NCBI GenBank assembly: GCA_024405855.1
Contig: JAKSNZ010000013.1
Coordinates: forward strand, 1 to 49,716
Source of the DNA: Paludibacteraceae bacterium
GTDB lineage: Bacteria > Bacteroidota > Bacteroidia > Bacteroidales > Paludibacteraceae
Length of the DNA: 49,716 nt
Reading direction: 5' to 3'
Made by a program: the position numbers and the translations under genes
Part shown: positions 1 to 7,694 of the stretch, piece by piece
How the letters are laid out: each line of letters opens with the position of its first letter
Position numbering within the stretch: position 1 is the stretch's first letter
Notes under the pieces: model-generated
What the model saw: only the letters and a program-made list of their open reading frames with translations
Told to the model about the DNA's origin: nothing
Database searches by the model: none

Positions 1-61
1 CGAACTTTTGAGAAATAAACTGATTATCAAAAGTTTATATTTTATTAACATTTAGACATGG

Positions 62-108
62 AAAATTAAACCAACAGTTACAGAAACTATAACTGCCAGT
101 TTAATTTT
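62..108 (-). terminator. Hairpin terminator after the small secreted-protein gene
   Basis: Ten-base perfect arms AAAATTAAAC (62-71) and GTTTAATTTT (99-108) enclose a second inner stem, CAGTTA/TAACTG. It lies 24 bases past the stop codon of the minus-strand gene at 132-665. The A/T-rich outer arms supply a U-run in either direction, so it could stop transcription from both sides. Confidence 0.6.
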
Positions 109-131
109 TTCAAATTTGCAATTAAAATTTG

Positions 132-665
132 TTAAAAATTCACCTTTACCTTGAAGGTTTCTGTGGGGGTGATTACAAAGTAGAGGCCTGCTGAAGGAAC
201 AGGGTTGCTTACCTCTACGCCGGCAATGTTTATAATGTGAGTAATGTCAGGCACAATTATTTTTCTGCCGTGAACCTCTATTTGGTTTGCCTTACCCTCT
301 TTGGCTTTTGTAGGATTTATAACTTTTACTGAAATCTGACGGCTTGCGGTGCATAACTTGTTTGTGACGGTAAGGGTATAGGTTACTGTTTCCGCCACAT
401 TTGATACACACTCATCAGAGAAATACAGGCTGAATTCACCCAGCGACATTGACCCTGAACTTACCTCTTCTCCATTCTTGAGCCAGGTGTAGTTGCCGCT
501 TCCTTTTGAAAAAGGGGCTATAATTTCCAATTCAGTATCAGGTATATACAACTGCTCTGCCGATGCTGAAAGTTCAAATTTTATACAATCTTCAGCCTTA
601 TCTGCGTTTTCAGCCCAGACAACACATGTACAACCTAAAAGTATAGTCAGTAACCAATGTTTCAT
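132..665 (-). CDS. Small secreted protein with a type IX-like C-terminal tail
   Basis: I do not recognise a named family. From ATG 665 the product is 177 aa with a clear signal peptide (residues 1 to about 18, ending VVWA). The middle (about 25-115) reads as an Ig/PKD-like beta domain. The last 45 residues (GRKIIVPDITHIINIAGVEV, then PSAGLYFV and an alternating hydrophobic/Lys end) resemble the T9SS C-terminal sorting domain found on Bacteroidota cargo. An in-frame ATG at 677 exists, but the promoter -7 box (675-682) overlaps it, so I chose 665. Role unknown; probably exported to the periplasm or cell surface. The T9SS reading is inference from tail pattern only. Confidence 0.7.
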   Translation of the reverse strand: MKHWLLTILLGCTCVVWAENADKAEDCIKFELSASAEQLYIPDTELEIIAPFSKGSGNYTWLKNGEEVSSGSMSLGEFSLYFSDECVSNVAETVTYTLTVTNKLCTASRQISVKVINPTKAKEGKANQIEVHGRKIIVPDITHIINIAGVEVSNPVPSAGLYFVITPTETFKVKVNF

Positions 666-674
666 AATTATCCG

Positions 675-682
675 CAAAATTA
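675..682 (-). promoter_or_regulatory. Promoter -7 box for the small secreted-protein gene
   Basis: The minus strand reads TAATTTTGC, an exact TAnnTTTG box, ending 9 bases before ATG 665. The predicted start of transcription lies within a few bases of that ATG, leaving almost no leader. Confidence 0.45.
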
Positions 683-737
683 CAATTTTTTCTATAATGT
701 TGCCAAATCCGCTACACTTTTGTAGACTTTTTGTCTG

Positions 738-953
738 CTAATTTTTCAGGCATTCACTCAAATAGGCAAAGAAATCAACTCCAAGTATCTGGGAAATCTT
801 GAAAAGCATCTTAGTGTCTATGCTCTCTTTGGAAAAGATTTTGTAGATGTTTGTGCGGTCACAACTCATTTGGCGTGCAAACCAAACTATTGACCTGCCT
901 TGTGATTTTAGGGTGGACTGAATAACGTGTCCTATGTGTGGCTCTGTACTCAT
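738..953 (-). CDS. Small XRE-type helix-turn-helix DNA-binding protein
   Basis: A 71-aa protein that is almost entirely one HTH domain: helix 2/turn/helix 3 fall in the segment VWFARQMSCDRTNIYKIFSK, followed by a conserved SIDTKMLFKISQILGVDFF-like tail typical of short Bacteroidales XRE proteins. It probably acts as a cytoplasmic transcriptional regulator; target unknown. An upstream in-frame ATG at 968 would put the start inside the stem and U-run of the preceding RNA element, so ATG 953, directly after the U-run, is preferred. Expression would then depend on read-through of that terminator or on a promoter I cannot see. Confidence 0.75.
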   Translation of the reverse strand: MSTEPHIGHVIQSTLKSQGRSIVWFARQMSCDRTNIYKIFSKESIDTKMLFKISQILGVDFFAYLSECLKN

Positions 954-1160
954 AAAAAACGGCCTCAAGACCTACTCTGTAAAGGTTCTACCACAAACCC
1001 GGAGGAAATAGAAAATGAAGCCGCATGCTTATGCAACACCTCATCTTCACTGAACTCCTCGCAAAAAAGTGGTAGATTCTTACAGGTTCGGCAAAGTAAA
1101 ATGCAACAAACTTTTTATTCGGTCCTAATTTTCAACGCACGAAAAAACAAACCGATATGT
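954..1160 (-). ncRNA. Rod-shaped structured RNA, 6S-like candidate
   Basis: Read on the minus strand this region folds into one long interrupted hairpin. Pairs by plus coordinates: 1090-1092 with 962-964; 1085-1089 with 969-972; 1081-1085 with 977-981; 1069-1075 (CTACCAC in the RNA) with 988-994; then an asymmetric bubble (1061-1068 / 995-1000); 1056-1060 with 1002-1006; 1045-1050 with 1015-1020; and an apical GCAT-AAGC-ATGC at 1023-1034. A U6 tract (959-954) follows. A -7 box at 1166-1173 would start a transcript of about 205 nt. A closing stem, central bubble and apical stem are the hallmarks of 6S RNA, but I cannot align it to a family model; a leader attenuator for the HTH gene is the alternative. 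Confidence 0.5.
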
Positions 1161-1165
1161 AACTG

Positions 1166-1173
1166 CAAAATTA
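1166..1173 (-). promoter_or_regulatory. Promoter -7 box for the 6S-like RNA
   Basis: The minus strand reads TAATTTTGC, an exact TAnnTTTG box. It lies about 70 bases upstream of the outermost paired bases of the structured RNA and points towards it. Confidence 0.45.
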
Positions 1174-1194
1174 CAAAAAATTTATAAAAAACAA

Positions 1195-2865
1195 CTAAAA
1201 TCTGAAAGTAACTCCAATAAGTCCGTTAATTCCCATTGTGGAGTACCCGTAATAGGTGTTAGCCTTAATGTTAATTAGGTTCTTTCCCTGTGCAAACAGC
1301 TCAAGCCAGTCCAAAACTTTGTAAGAAAAAGTCAGATTTAGCTCATGAACGTCTTTCATTTTTTGTGTTTTTCCTGAAACAAGTGCGTATCGTCCGCCTA
1401 AAAAATTATAGGAAAGACCAACACACCATTTCTCCTTAATTGTATATTTTGCATCAAAATTAACTTCCCAAGCAGGACGCTGCCAACCCTTTTCAATGGT
1501 GGTTACGCCCCAATGATTATATTTACCCTTAACTGAAATGTCAAGCCCCTTTACATAGTTGAAATAGAGTCCAAGATATGCTGTAACCTTGTTTGTATTG
1601 TCATAAACGGTATGAAAGGTATTAAGCGTCTCACCTGTGGGTAGTGTATCATTTACATAATAGTATTGGTCAAGAATATAGGCATAGTCAAAGCCCGCCT
1701 CAAACATCAGCCCCTTAATAATGTTTGTCTTAATGCCCAAATTCAGAGTAACGGGAGAATAGGTTGGGTCAACAATAAGGGCTGGATTAATCCATTTGTT
1801 CTCCTTAATTATCTCAGAATACATGTTTTCATAAAAATATCCTCCGATACCAACATTTAGAAACAGCCTTTCAGGCACAAGTGCAAAATTACCTAAAATA
1901 TTTGCACTACCTGTTACGGGGCGTTTATACCCTTTCTCTCCATAGATGTTCATATCAGCCCCTATCCTTAGGTTCCACCTTTCTCCGCCAATTTTATAAT
2001 AAGGCTTAAGTTTTATAAGGCAGTCATTCTCCTTTTCATTCTGAAGGTTAAAGATTTCAAACTCTGCCTCAATCTCAGCCCCAAGCGTGCCGGCTCCTAC
2101 CTCTCCTCCAAGGTCAAGATTTGCTAAAATTACATGCTCATTTACACTGAAATTGTTACCAAAATAGTTATAGCCTACATCAAACTTGTATTCAAAATTT
2201 GGGTTATTGCCTGTTGAATACAGCCCGAATCTTGCCCCTGCGGTAATGTATGAGCAGGTGGAGTCTCTCAGTGATACAGGCAGTTTGCCAAGGTTAGTAG
2301 GCACTCCGTCAGCGTTTGTCTGATAACCGTAATAGTCAAATCCGTTATATGAAACATAAGCGTTTGTGTGCAGACGCATTTCTGAAAGTTGGTCTTCAAA
2401 ATTAAGGTTCAACAGTGTGTTATGCTCCATTGCACGTGGGCTGGTGCCATCAGGCAAATCATTGTGACTGAAATTACCAAGATGTTTCAGATTTATGTCA
2501 AACAAATATTTATCGGTCTGAACTAACGGATAGTAGAACTCTCCAAGTGTCTGCCAATAGAATCCCAATCCAACTTTTGCAACACCTTTCTTATAGTCTG
2601 TTCCCCTGCTCTCATAATATCTATCAGGTTTAAGGGCTGCGTTTTCAACTTGCACCTCTTCTGCTTTGCTCCAAGTTGTATAGTTTACCTCAGGCTTCTC
2701 AGCATTCAGGTTCTCCTTAGTGGGAACAGGACTGATTTTCCTTGCTTCAATGGTGGTGGGGTTATAGTCTCTCTCAACCGTTACACTACGGTCAAGCGAT
2801 GCCTCCTCAGCAACCACCGTAAGAGGTAAAAGAAATGCTAATATTAATATATTGTTTCTCATCAT
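1195..2865 (-). CDS. Outer-membrane beta-barrel protein, TonB-receptor-like without an obvious plug
   Basis: A 556-aa protein with a signal peptide (about 1-20, ending VVAEE), a short periplasmic N-terminus carrying the signature VTVERDYNPTTIEARKIS seen in Bacteroidales barrel proteins annotated as TonB-dependent receptors, then many alternating beta strands rich in Tyr/Gly/Asn and a terminal aromatic (GVTFRF). No plug domain or TonB box is visible, so active transport is not shown; it may be a porin or assembly factor. It is the last gene of the ribD-TPR-barrel transcription unit, 84 bases after the TPR gene, and the pairing suggests the two work together at the outer membrane. A second ATG lies one codon in (2862). 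Confidence 0.75.
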   Translation of the reverse strand: MMRNNILILAFLLPLTVVAEEASLDRSVTVERDYNPTTIEARKISPVPTKENLNAEKPEVNYTTWSKAEEVQVENAALKPDRYYESRGTDYKKGVAKVGLGFYWQTLGEFYYPLVQTDKYLFDINLKHLGNFSHNDLPDGTSPRAMEHNTLLNLNFEDQLSEMRLHTNAYVSYNGFDYYGYQTNADGVPTNLGKLPVSLRDSTCSYITAGARFGLYSTGNNPNFEYKFDVGYNYFGNNFSVNEHVILANLDLGGEVGAGTLGAEIEAEFEIFNLQNEKENDCLIKLKPYYKIGGERWNLRIGADMNIYGEKGYKRPVTGSANILGNFALVPERLFLNVGIGGYFYENMYSEIIKENKWINPALIVDPTYSPVTLNLGIKTNIIKGLMFEAGFDYAYILDQYYYVNDTLPTGETLNTFHTVYDNTNKVTAYLGLYFNYVKGLDISVKGKYNHWGVTTIEKGWQRPAWEVNFDAKYTIKEKWCVGLSYNFLGGRYALVSGKTQKMKDVHELNLTFSYKVLDWLELFAQGKNLINIKANTYYGYSTMGINGLIGVTFRF

Positions 2866-2899
2866 TTCAGTTGAAAGTTAAAAGTTTTTGCAATCCGTT

Positions 2900-2916
2900 C
2901 CTCCCCTTGGGGGAGG
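2900..2916. repeat. Short GC-rich palindrome in the TPR/barrel gap
   Basis: Arms CCTCCCC and GGGGAGG form a 7-bp stem in an otherwise A/T-rich intercistronic gap. It resembles the GC-rich palindromes scattered between Bacteroidota genes and could modulate message stability between the two operon genes. Confidence 0.5.
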
Positions 2917-2949
2917 TTAGGTGGGGCACTCTTCTTTATTCTTTATTCA

Positions 2950-5769
2950 CTATTCAATCCCTTTTCTATCTATATTCCCTATTCTCCCCTCTATCTCCCT
3001 TGTTATATCTTCAGGTGCAGGAGAATAGTTCTCTTGCAGGCTCAACAGATATTGACGGGCATCAAAATAGTTCTCTTCCTGAACATAACAGTCAGAAAGC
3101 ACTAAAAACGCTTTAGCAAGATAGTATGCGTGCGGAGTGCCTTTGTCTATAAAGGCAAACACCTCATCTTTTGCGGCGGCATACTCTCCTTTATCATATA
3201 ATCCCTGTATATATAGGTATTCAGCCTCAGCCCCGTATGCGTTACGGGTGTCAGTACGCAGGGCACTTATATCATCAGCGGCATCTTGCCCAAGTGTAAC
3301 GGTTGCCGTCATTCTGCGGTATCGGGCTTCTGAAATAATTTCAGCATCAGTGGCTGTTGAAAGAATCTCAGTGTAATAGGTAATTACATCGGACCACTGC
3401 CCAAGGGTGTAACTGCAATCTGCCAAATAAGTCAGTGCCAAGCGGTTATTCTCTCCACGAGGATACTTCTCCCTATATGTCTTGAAGCCCTCCGATGCCG
3501 CCAAATACTCATTTCTGAAGTATGACTTTTCAGCCGCCTTATACATTAGTGAGTCCTCATTTATAGAGATGTTGTTTCCTTTAACCTTATTCAGTTTTGA
3601 TGTAAGTTCTGCATACTCTGACACTCTGTTGCTGTCAACCATTATGTTTTCAAGGGTTTGAAGGCTGGTGGCAGCCTCTTCTGTACCTGGATATTGGGTT
3701 GCCACCTCCTTATACATTGATATGGCACGCTCAACATTACCGCTATTGTAACTGAGCATTGCTATCTGCAGTTTTGACTGGCGTACTAACGGGTTTGCCT
3801 TTGGATAGGTTGTGGCAACTTTTGTAAATGTGTTTATAGCGTTTTGGTTGTCATTCAGTGCCACATAACTTTTCCCTATCTCAAATATGGCATCATCGCT
3901 CCACTCTGATTTAGGGTACTTTGTAAGGAGTGTCTGCAAGGCTGCAATCTTACCTTCATAGTTTTTTTCAAGTCCACAGATAAGGGCTGTCTGATAAATG
4001 GCGTAGTCTGCTCCCGCAACTTTGTCAGCCACCGCCTGAGCGTTACTGTATGCCTGTTTTGCCTCTGTAAACCTACGCTCTGTAAACCAATTGTCTCCCA
4101 TACGGTTATAGGCATCTGTAAGCATCTGTTTATCAGTGTTTTGCAAGGCTGTAAACTTGCCAAACCAAGCATTTGACTGTGCTTTGTCGCCTAATTTAAG
4201 GTATGCGTAACCCAAGTCATAGTGAGCGTATGCGTACTCCTCTTGCTCCCTTGATTCCGCATGTTGCAAATATTGCTTAAAACTGCCGATGGATTGGGCA
4301 TATTTTCCACTTCTGTATTGACATTCGCCTAACCAGAAATTGGCTCTTGCGGTAAGGTCAGCATTGTATGATTTGCCTGAAAGCAGTTTTTGGAAACTCT
4401 CTGCCGCCTGACCATATTTTCTGTTGGCAATTTGGGTGGTTCCCATTCCAAAAAGCACCCTTTGCTCCGCTTCAAGTATCTCAGGAGTCTTTTTCTCTAT
4501 ATTCTGAATTGAGGCGTATGCGGCACCGTAGTTCTTTGTGGTAAGATACACATTTATAAGGTACTCATACACTTTTGGGCAATATTTGGAATCGGGGTAT
4601 GTCTTTAGAAACTTTTCAAAGGCAGATACGCTCTCATTGAACGGGGCGTATGACAACTCGTAAGTTATAAGGGCGTAGTCATATAGGGCATCACAACTGA
4701 TTGACTTGTCATAGTCATAACGTGTTGCACTCTCAAATGCCATGCGAGCCTGTTTCTTATCGCCTAAGGCAAGGTATGACATTCCTATGTGGAAATAAGC
4801 GTTCTGGGTTATGACATCGTCAGGTTTTGTAACTTTTGTAAGGTTATCAATGGCAGATTTTGGATTATCTGTATTAAAATATGAGATTCCTGTCATGTAA
4901 AAGTCTTCACGAGTAAACCTTTTCTTTGCCTTTTTATACTCCAACATGTTTTCAAGTGCCTCAGCATACTTTCCCTCTTTAAACTGACACGATGCCAAAA
5001 TATGCTTTATCTCAGGCAGGTAGGCGTTCTTGGGAGATTCTTTTATCAGCTGATTTGCCATTTTTATGGCTTGGTCACAGTTACCAAGATAGTAGTGGCA
5101 CTGTAGCATAAGATAAGGTGTAGTACTCTTGAAATCAGGTATCTCCTGTGCTTTTTCAAGGTATTTGAGTGCCTCCTGATAGTTTTTCAAATAGAATTGG
5201 CTGTAGCCGTAATAGTAATTTGAAGGCTCTGTGTATGAGTTCTGTTTCTCTTTTAACACTTGCTTAAACTCAACTGAAGCCTTTTCATAGTTGTTTTGCT
5301 GCAAGTAGCAGTATCCGCGGTAGAATACAAGTTGCAGGTACTCTGCATCGGTAAGGTTTTCTACGCTTATCTTCTCAAAACGCTTTACGGCAAGTTTATA
5401 TTTGCCTCTTTCAAATTCAAGCACTCCTAAGTAGAGCTCCACTTGTTCACGGTTTTGTGTATACGGAAACTCCTTAATGTATGTTGTAAGCAGAGTGGCG
5501 GCATTGTCATACCTTAAAACATACGATGAAATGGCAATATTTTGCTTTGCCACCCTAATTCTTTCATCAGATGCGTCAAGCGTAGAGGGTACATAATTCA
5601 GAAAGTCATTATAGTAGGTTATTGCCGCCTGATAGTTTTTTCCTTCAAAAAAGTCTGTGGCCTCTGCAAAGAGTGTTGCTTGGGCTGTTTGGAATGGACT
5701 TCTGGTTGCCATAACACCCTCACACACCATTGTAGCAACAATTAATAATATCAGTGACTTTATTCTCAT
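2950..5769 (-). CDS. Large periplasmic tetratricopeptide-repeat protein
   Basis: A 939-aa protein with an N-terminal signal peptide (MRIKSLILLIVATMVCEGVMA) and then TPR repeats over nearly its whole length (for example YKLAVKRFEKIS, YEKASVEFKQVL, YQEALKYLEKA, YAEALENMLEY, YGQAAESFQKLL, YAQSIGSFKQYL, NQNAINTFTKVA). The repeat style resembles BamD/YbgF-type outer-membrane assembly scaffolds, so it is likely a protein-interaction scaffold in the periplasm; partner not identifiable from sequence. Its ATG overlaps the ribD stop by 4 bases (ATGA), indicating translational coupling. The downstream barrel protein is the obvious candidate partner. I see no lipobox. Confidence 0.85.
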   Translation of the reverse strand: MRIKSLILLIVATMVCEGVMATRSPFQTAQATLFAEATDFFEGKNYQAAITYYNDFLNYVPSTLDASDERIRVAKQNIAISSYVLRYDNAATLLTTYIKEFPYTQNREQVELYLGVLEFERGKYKLAVKRFEKISVENLTDAEYLQLVFYRGYCYLQQNNYEKASVEFKQVLKEKQNSYTEPSNYYYGYSQFYLKNYQEALKYLEKAQEIPDFKSTTPYLMLQCHYYLGNCDQAIKMANQLIKESPKNAYLPEIKHILASCQFKEGKYAEALENMLEYKKAKKRFTREDFYMTGISYFNTDNPKSAIDNLTKVTKPDDVITQNAYFHIGMSYLALGDKKQARMAFESATRYDYDKSISCDALYDYALITYELSYAPFNESVSAFEKFLKTYPDSKYCPKVYEYLINVYLTTKNYGAAYASIQNIEKKTPEILEAEQRVLFGMGTTQIANRKYGQAAESFQKLLSGKSYNADLTARANFWLGECQYRSGKYAQSIGSFKQYLQHAESREQEEYAYAHYDLGYAYLKLGDKAQSNAWFGKFTALQNTDKQMLTDAYNRMGDNWFTERRFTEAKQAYSNAQAVADKVAGADYAIYQTALICGLEKNYEGKIAALQTLLTKYPKSEWSDDAIFEIGKSYVALNDNQNAINTFTKVATTYPKANPLVRQSKLQIAMLSYNSGNVERAISMYKEVATQYPGTEEAATSLQTLENIMVDSNRVSEYAELTSKLNKVKGNNISINEDSLMYKAAEKSYFRNEYLAASEGFKTYREKYPRGENNRLALTYLADCSYTLGQWSDVITYYTEILSTATDAEIISEARYRRMTATVTLGQDAADDISALRTDTRNAYGAEAEYLYIQGLYDKGEYAAAKDEVFAFIDKGTPHAYYLAKAFLVLSDCYVQEENYFDARQYLLSLQENYSPAPEDITREIEGRIGNIDRKGIE

Positions 5770-6749
5770 AAAAAATTATTAAACTTTATTAGTTCCTGCT
5801 CTCCTATGGTATAGGTCTCAGCATTGTTTGGAATTGTTATTTTGGGTGACGGAGTGCCTTCAAAGCACTTAAAAGGTCCTTTCTCTATCTGCACCTCATC
5901 ATACAGTCCGTCATCAATAAATCTTTGAAGGGTGTCTCTGCCTCCCTCTATTATTATGCTCTGTATCTCCTTTTCATACAGGAATTCCGCTATCTGCCCT
6001 GGTGTCATTGCCTTGTCAATAACTATTGTAGGAGCGGAATTGTCAAATATTCTGTTTGTGACAGGCACTCTGCCTTTTGTGTCAATTACCACCCTTATTG
6101 GGTTTTTACCATACCAACGGCGTGTGTTCAGGTGTGGGTCATCTTTTATTGCCGTTCTTGTTCCAACCATAATTGCCTGATTCTCAGCCCTCATTTTATG
6201 CACCAACGCCTTTGTAATATCTGACGATATGCGTACGGGCTTATCTTGAAAGGCATCTATAAATCCGTCACTTGTTTGTGCCCACTTAAGTATTATATAC
6301 GGACGATGCTTTGTATGGTACGTAAAAAACCTACGGTTAAGAAACCAACCTTCCTCTTCAAGCACTCCTGTAACCACCTCAATACCTGCATCTTGTAATC
6401 TTTTTATACCTCTTCCGCTAACCTGCGGATTTGGGTCAAGATTAGAGACTACCACTCTTTTCACCCCCTCCTTAATTATTCTGTCAGCACATGGCGGTGT
6501 TTTACCGTAATGACTGCATGGCTCTAAGTTTACATATAGTGTGGCGTCAGGTAAGAGTTCCCTCTTTTTTACTGAATCCAAGGCATTTACCTCTGCGTGC
6601 CAACTACCATAACATCTGTGCCATCCTTCCCCTATTATCTCCCCTTTAGCCTCAATTACGCAACCTACCATTGGGTTTGGAGCAACTCTCGTGTTTCCAA
6701 GTGCGGCAAGTTGGAAGCATCGGCTCATATAATTGTCAACAACATTCAC
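5766..6749 (-). CDS. ribD: Bifunctional diaminohydroxyphosphoribosylaminopyrimidine deaminase / 5-amino-6-(5-phosphoribosylamino)uracil reductase
   Basis: Catalyses the second and third steps of riboflavin synthesis in the cytoplasm. The N-terminal deaminase carries the zinc motif HAE (His51) with Cys78 and Cys87 in EPCSHYGKTPPC; the C-terminal half is the NADPH-dependent reductase (RPYIILKWAQTSDGFI, IIIEGGRDTLQ). The frame stays open to ATG 6830, but that extension is Phe-rich, non-homologous and crosses both the -7 box at 6756-6763 and the prmC start. I therefore take GTG 6749, which keeps the family-typical D-x-Y-M segment; ATG 6728 is the alternative. First gene of an operon with the TPR and barrel genes. 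Confidence 0.92.
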   Translation of the reverse strand: MNVVDNYMSRCFQLAALGNTRVAPNPMVGCVIEAKGEIIGEGWHRCYGSWHAEVNALDSVKKRELLPDATLYVNLEPCSHYGKTPPCADRIIKEGVKRVVVSNLDPNPQVSGRGIKRLQDAGIEVVTGVLEEEGWFLNRRFFTYHTKHRPYIILKWAQTSDGFIDAFQDKPVRISSDITKALVHKMRAENQAIMVGTRTAIKDDPHLNTRRWYGKNPIRVVIDTKGRVPVTNRIFDNSAPTIVIDKAMTPGQIAEFLYEKEIQSIIIEGGRDTLQRFIDDGLYDEVQIEKGPFKCFEGTPSPKITIPNNAETYTIGEQELIKFNNFL

Positions 6750-6755
6750 AAGTTG

Positions 6756-6763
6756 CAAATTTA
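6756..6763 (-). promoter_or_regulatory. Promoter -7 box for ribD
   Basis: The minus strand reads TAAATTTGC. It ends 6 bases before GTG 6749, so the ribD message starts at or next to that codon. Confidence 0.5.
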
Positions 6764-6765
6764 GT

Positions 6766-6793
6766 GAAAAAAGAAAAAAGAAAAAAGAAAAAA
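6766..6793 (+). repeat. Four perfect tandem copies of GAAAAAA in a divergent promoter
   Basis: Heptamers at 6766-6772, 6773-6779, 6780-6786 and 6787-6793 fill exactly the space between the ribD -7 box and the prmC -7 box. Copy number would set the spacing of any upstream promoter element on both sides. Confidence 0.9.
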
Positions 6794-6797
6794 TGAT

Positions 6798-6805
6798 TAT
6801 TTTTG
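6798..6805 (+). promoter_or_regulatory. Promoter -7 box for prmC
   Basis: TATTTTTGC is an exact TAnnTTTG match. It ends only 4 bases before the prmC ATG at 6810, implying a leaderless transcript. Confidence 0.55.
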
Positions 6806-6809
6806 CAAT

Positions 6810-7631
6810 ATGATTATTTCTCGTGAACATTTCAATAACCTGCTGGCAAATATTTACTCAAAACAAGAGTGCGGCATTCTTTGGCGTAGGGTTGTTTGTG
6901 AGGTTTGCGGTGTTGAACCTGCCAAGGCTTACTTTGTTTCAGAGGCTGATATAAGTGATGTGTCAGCACGCCTTGCCAGCGGTGAGCCTATTGAGTATGT
7001 ATTGGGTTTTGCTGAGTTCTGCTCTAAAAGGTTTATGGTGGACAAAAGGGTGCTTATTCCAAGACTTGAAACGCAGGAAATAGTCCATTTCATGGGGAAA
7101 AATCATAATAAGCAGGACTGCCTGAGGATTCTTGACATTGGCACAGGCAGCGGTTGCATTGCCATATCTCTTGCATTGCTTTTCAGCAGGAGTAAGGTTA
7201 CTGCTCTTGACATTAGTGCTGACGCTTTGGCTGTGGCAAGGCAAAACGCCAAGGCTTTGGGGGCTGACAATGTGGAGTTTGTTCAGTCTGATTTCCTGAA
7301 GGAAAATCCTGAAGGTATGTTTGACATTATTGTTTCCAACCCTCCGTATGTACGCCCTTCTGAAATACACACTATGCCTGAAAGGGTTTTGGGATATGAG
7401 CCTCATAACGCTCTGTTTGTTCCTGAAAATGACCCACTTGTGTTCTATAAGGCAATATCGGAGTACGGGGTTGGGCATTTAAGCGGAAGCGGAAATATCT
7501 ATGTTGAGATAAACCAATGGTTAGGTTCTCAGACGGCATCGTTGTTTAAGGCTGACGGCTACTCCACTCAAGTGTTGAAAGACTCTTTTGGAGAGGAAAG
7601 ATTTATATTTGCTTCAAAAAACCAAATTTAA
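6810..7631 (+). CDS. prmC: Release factor glutamine methyltransferase
   Basis: Methylates the glutamine of the GGQ motif in release factors RF1/RF2 using S-adenosylmethionine. The 273-aa product has the N-terminal helical substrate domain (about 1-80), the PRLETQE segment (85-90), SAM-binding motif I DIGTGSGCIA (109-118) and the glutamine-binding NPPY (177-180). Length is normal for the family. The next in-frame Met (residue 76) would remove the whole N-terminal domain, so ATG 6810 is secure even though the promoter box ends only 4 bases upstream. Divergent from ribD across the heptamer repeat; followed 63 bases later by the glycogen cluster. Confidence 0.93.
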   Translation: MIISREHFNNLLANIYSKQECGILWRRVVCEVCGVEPAKAYFVSEADISDVSARLASGEPIEYVLGFAEFCSKRFMVDKRVLIPRLETQEIVHFMGKNHNKQDCLRILDIGTGSGCIAISLALLFSRSKVTALDISADALAVARQNAKALGADNVEFVQSDFLKENPEGMFDIIVSNPPYVRPSEIHTMPERVLGYEPHNALFVPENDPLVFYKAISEYGVGHLSGSGNIYVEINQWLGSQTASLFKADGYSTQVLKDSFGEERFIFASKNQI

Positions 7632-7665
7632 TACCATAATTCTTGCTTTTTACTTTTTGTTTTTT

Positions 7666-7673
7666 TAATTTTG
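7666..7673 (+). promoter_or_regulatory. Promoter -7 box for the glycogen cluster
   Basis: TAATTTTGT fits TAnnTTTG and ends 21 bases before ATG 7695. An upstream GTG in the same frame (7677) would be at or before the predicted transcript start, which supports the ATG. Confidence 0.45.
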
Positions 7674-7694
7674 TAGGTGTGTACCTTAAAAATT

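Noticed and set aside
954..1160. Known riboswitch class upstream of the HTH gene
   Set aside because: None of the consensus cores I know (TPP, cobalamin, FMN, SAM, glycine) is visible; the fold is a single rod rather than a multi-branch junction.
927..1187. 86-codon plus-strand frame over the HTH start and RNA region
   Set aside because: Composition is not protein-like (Asn/Ser/Cys-rich) and it runs opposite to the structured RNA, which explains the region better.
6750..6830. N-terminal extension of ribD with a Phe-rich hydrophobic stretch resembling a signal peptide
   Set aside because: It is the translation of the GAAAAAA repeat in reverse and lies upstream of the predicted transcript start; RibD is cytoplasmic.
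6963..7478. 171-codon open frame on the minus strand inside prmC
   Set aside because: Lies antisense to a gene with clear catalytic motifs, has no recognisable domain and no promoter of its own.
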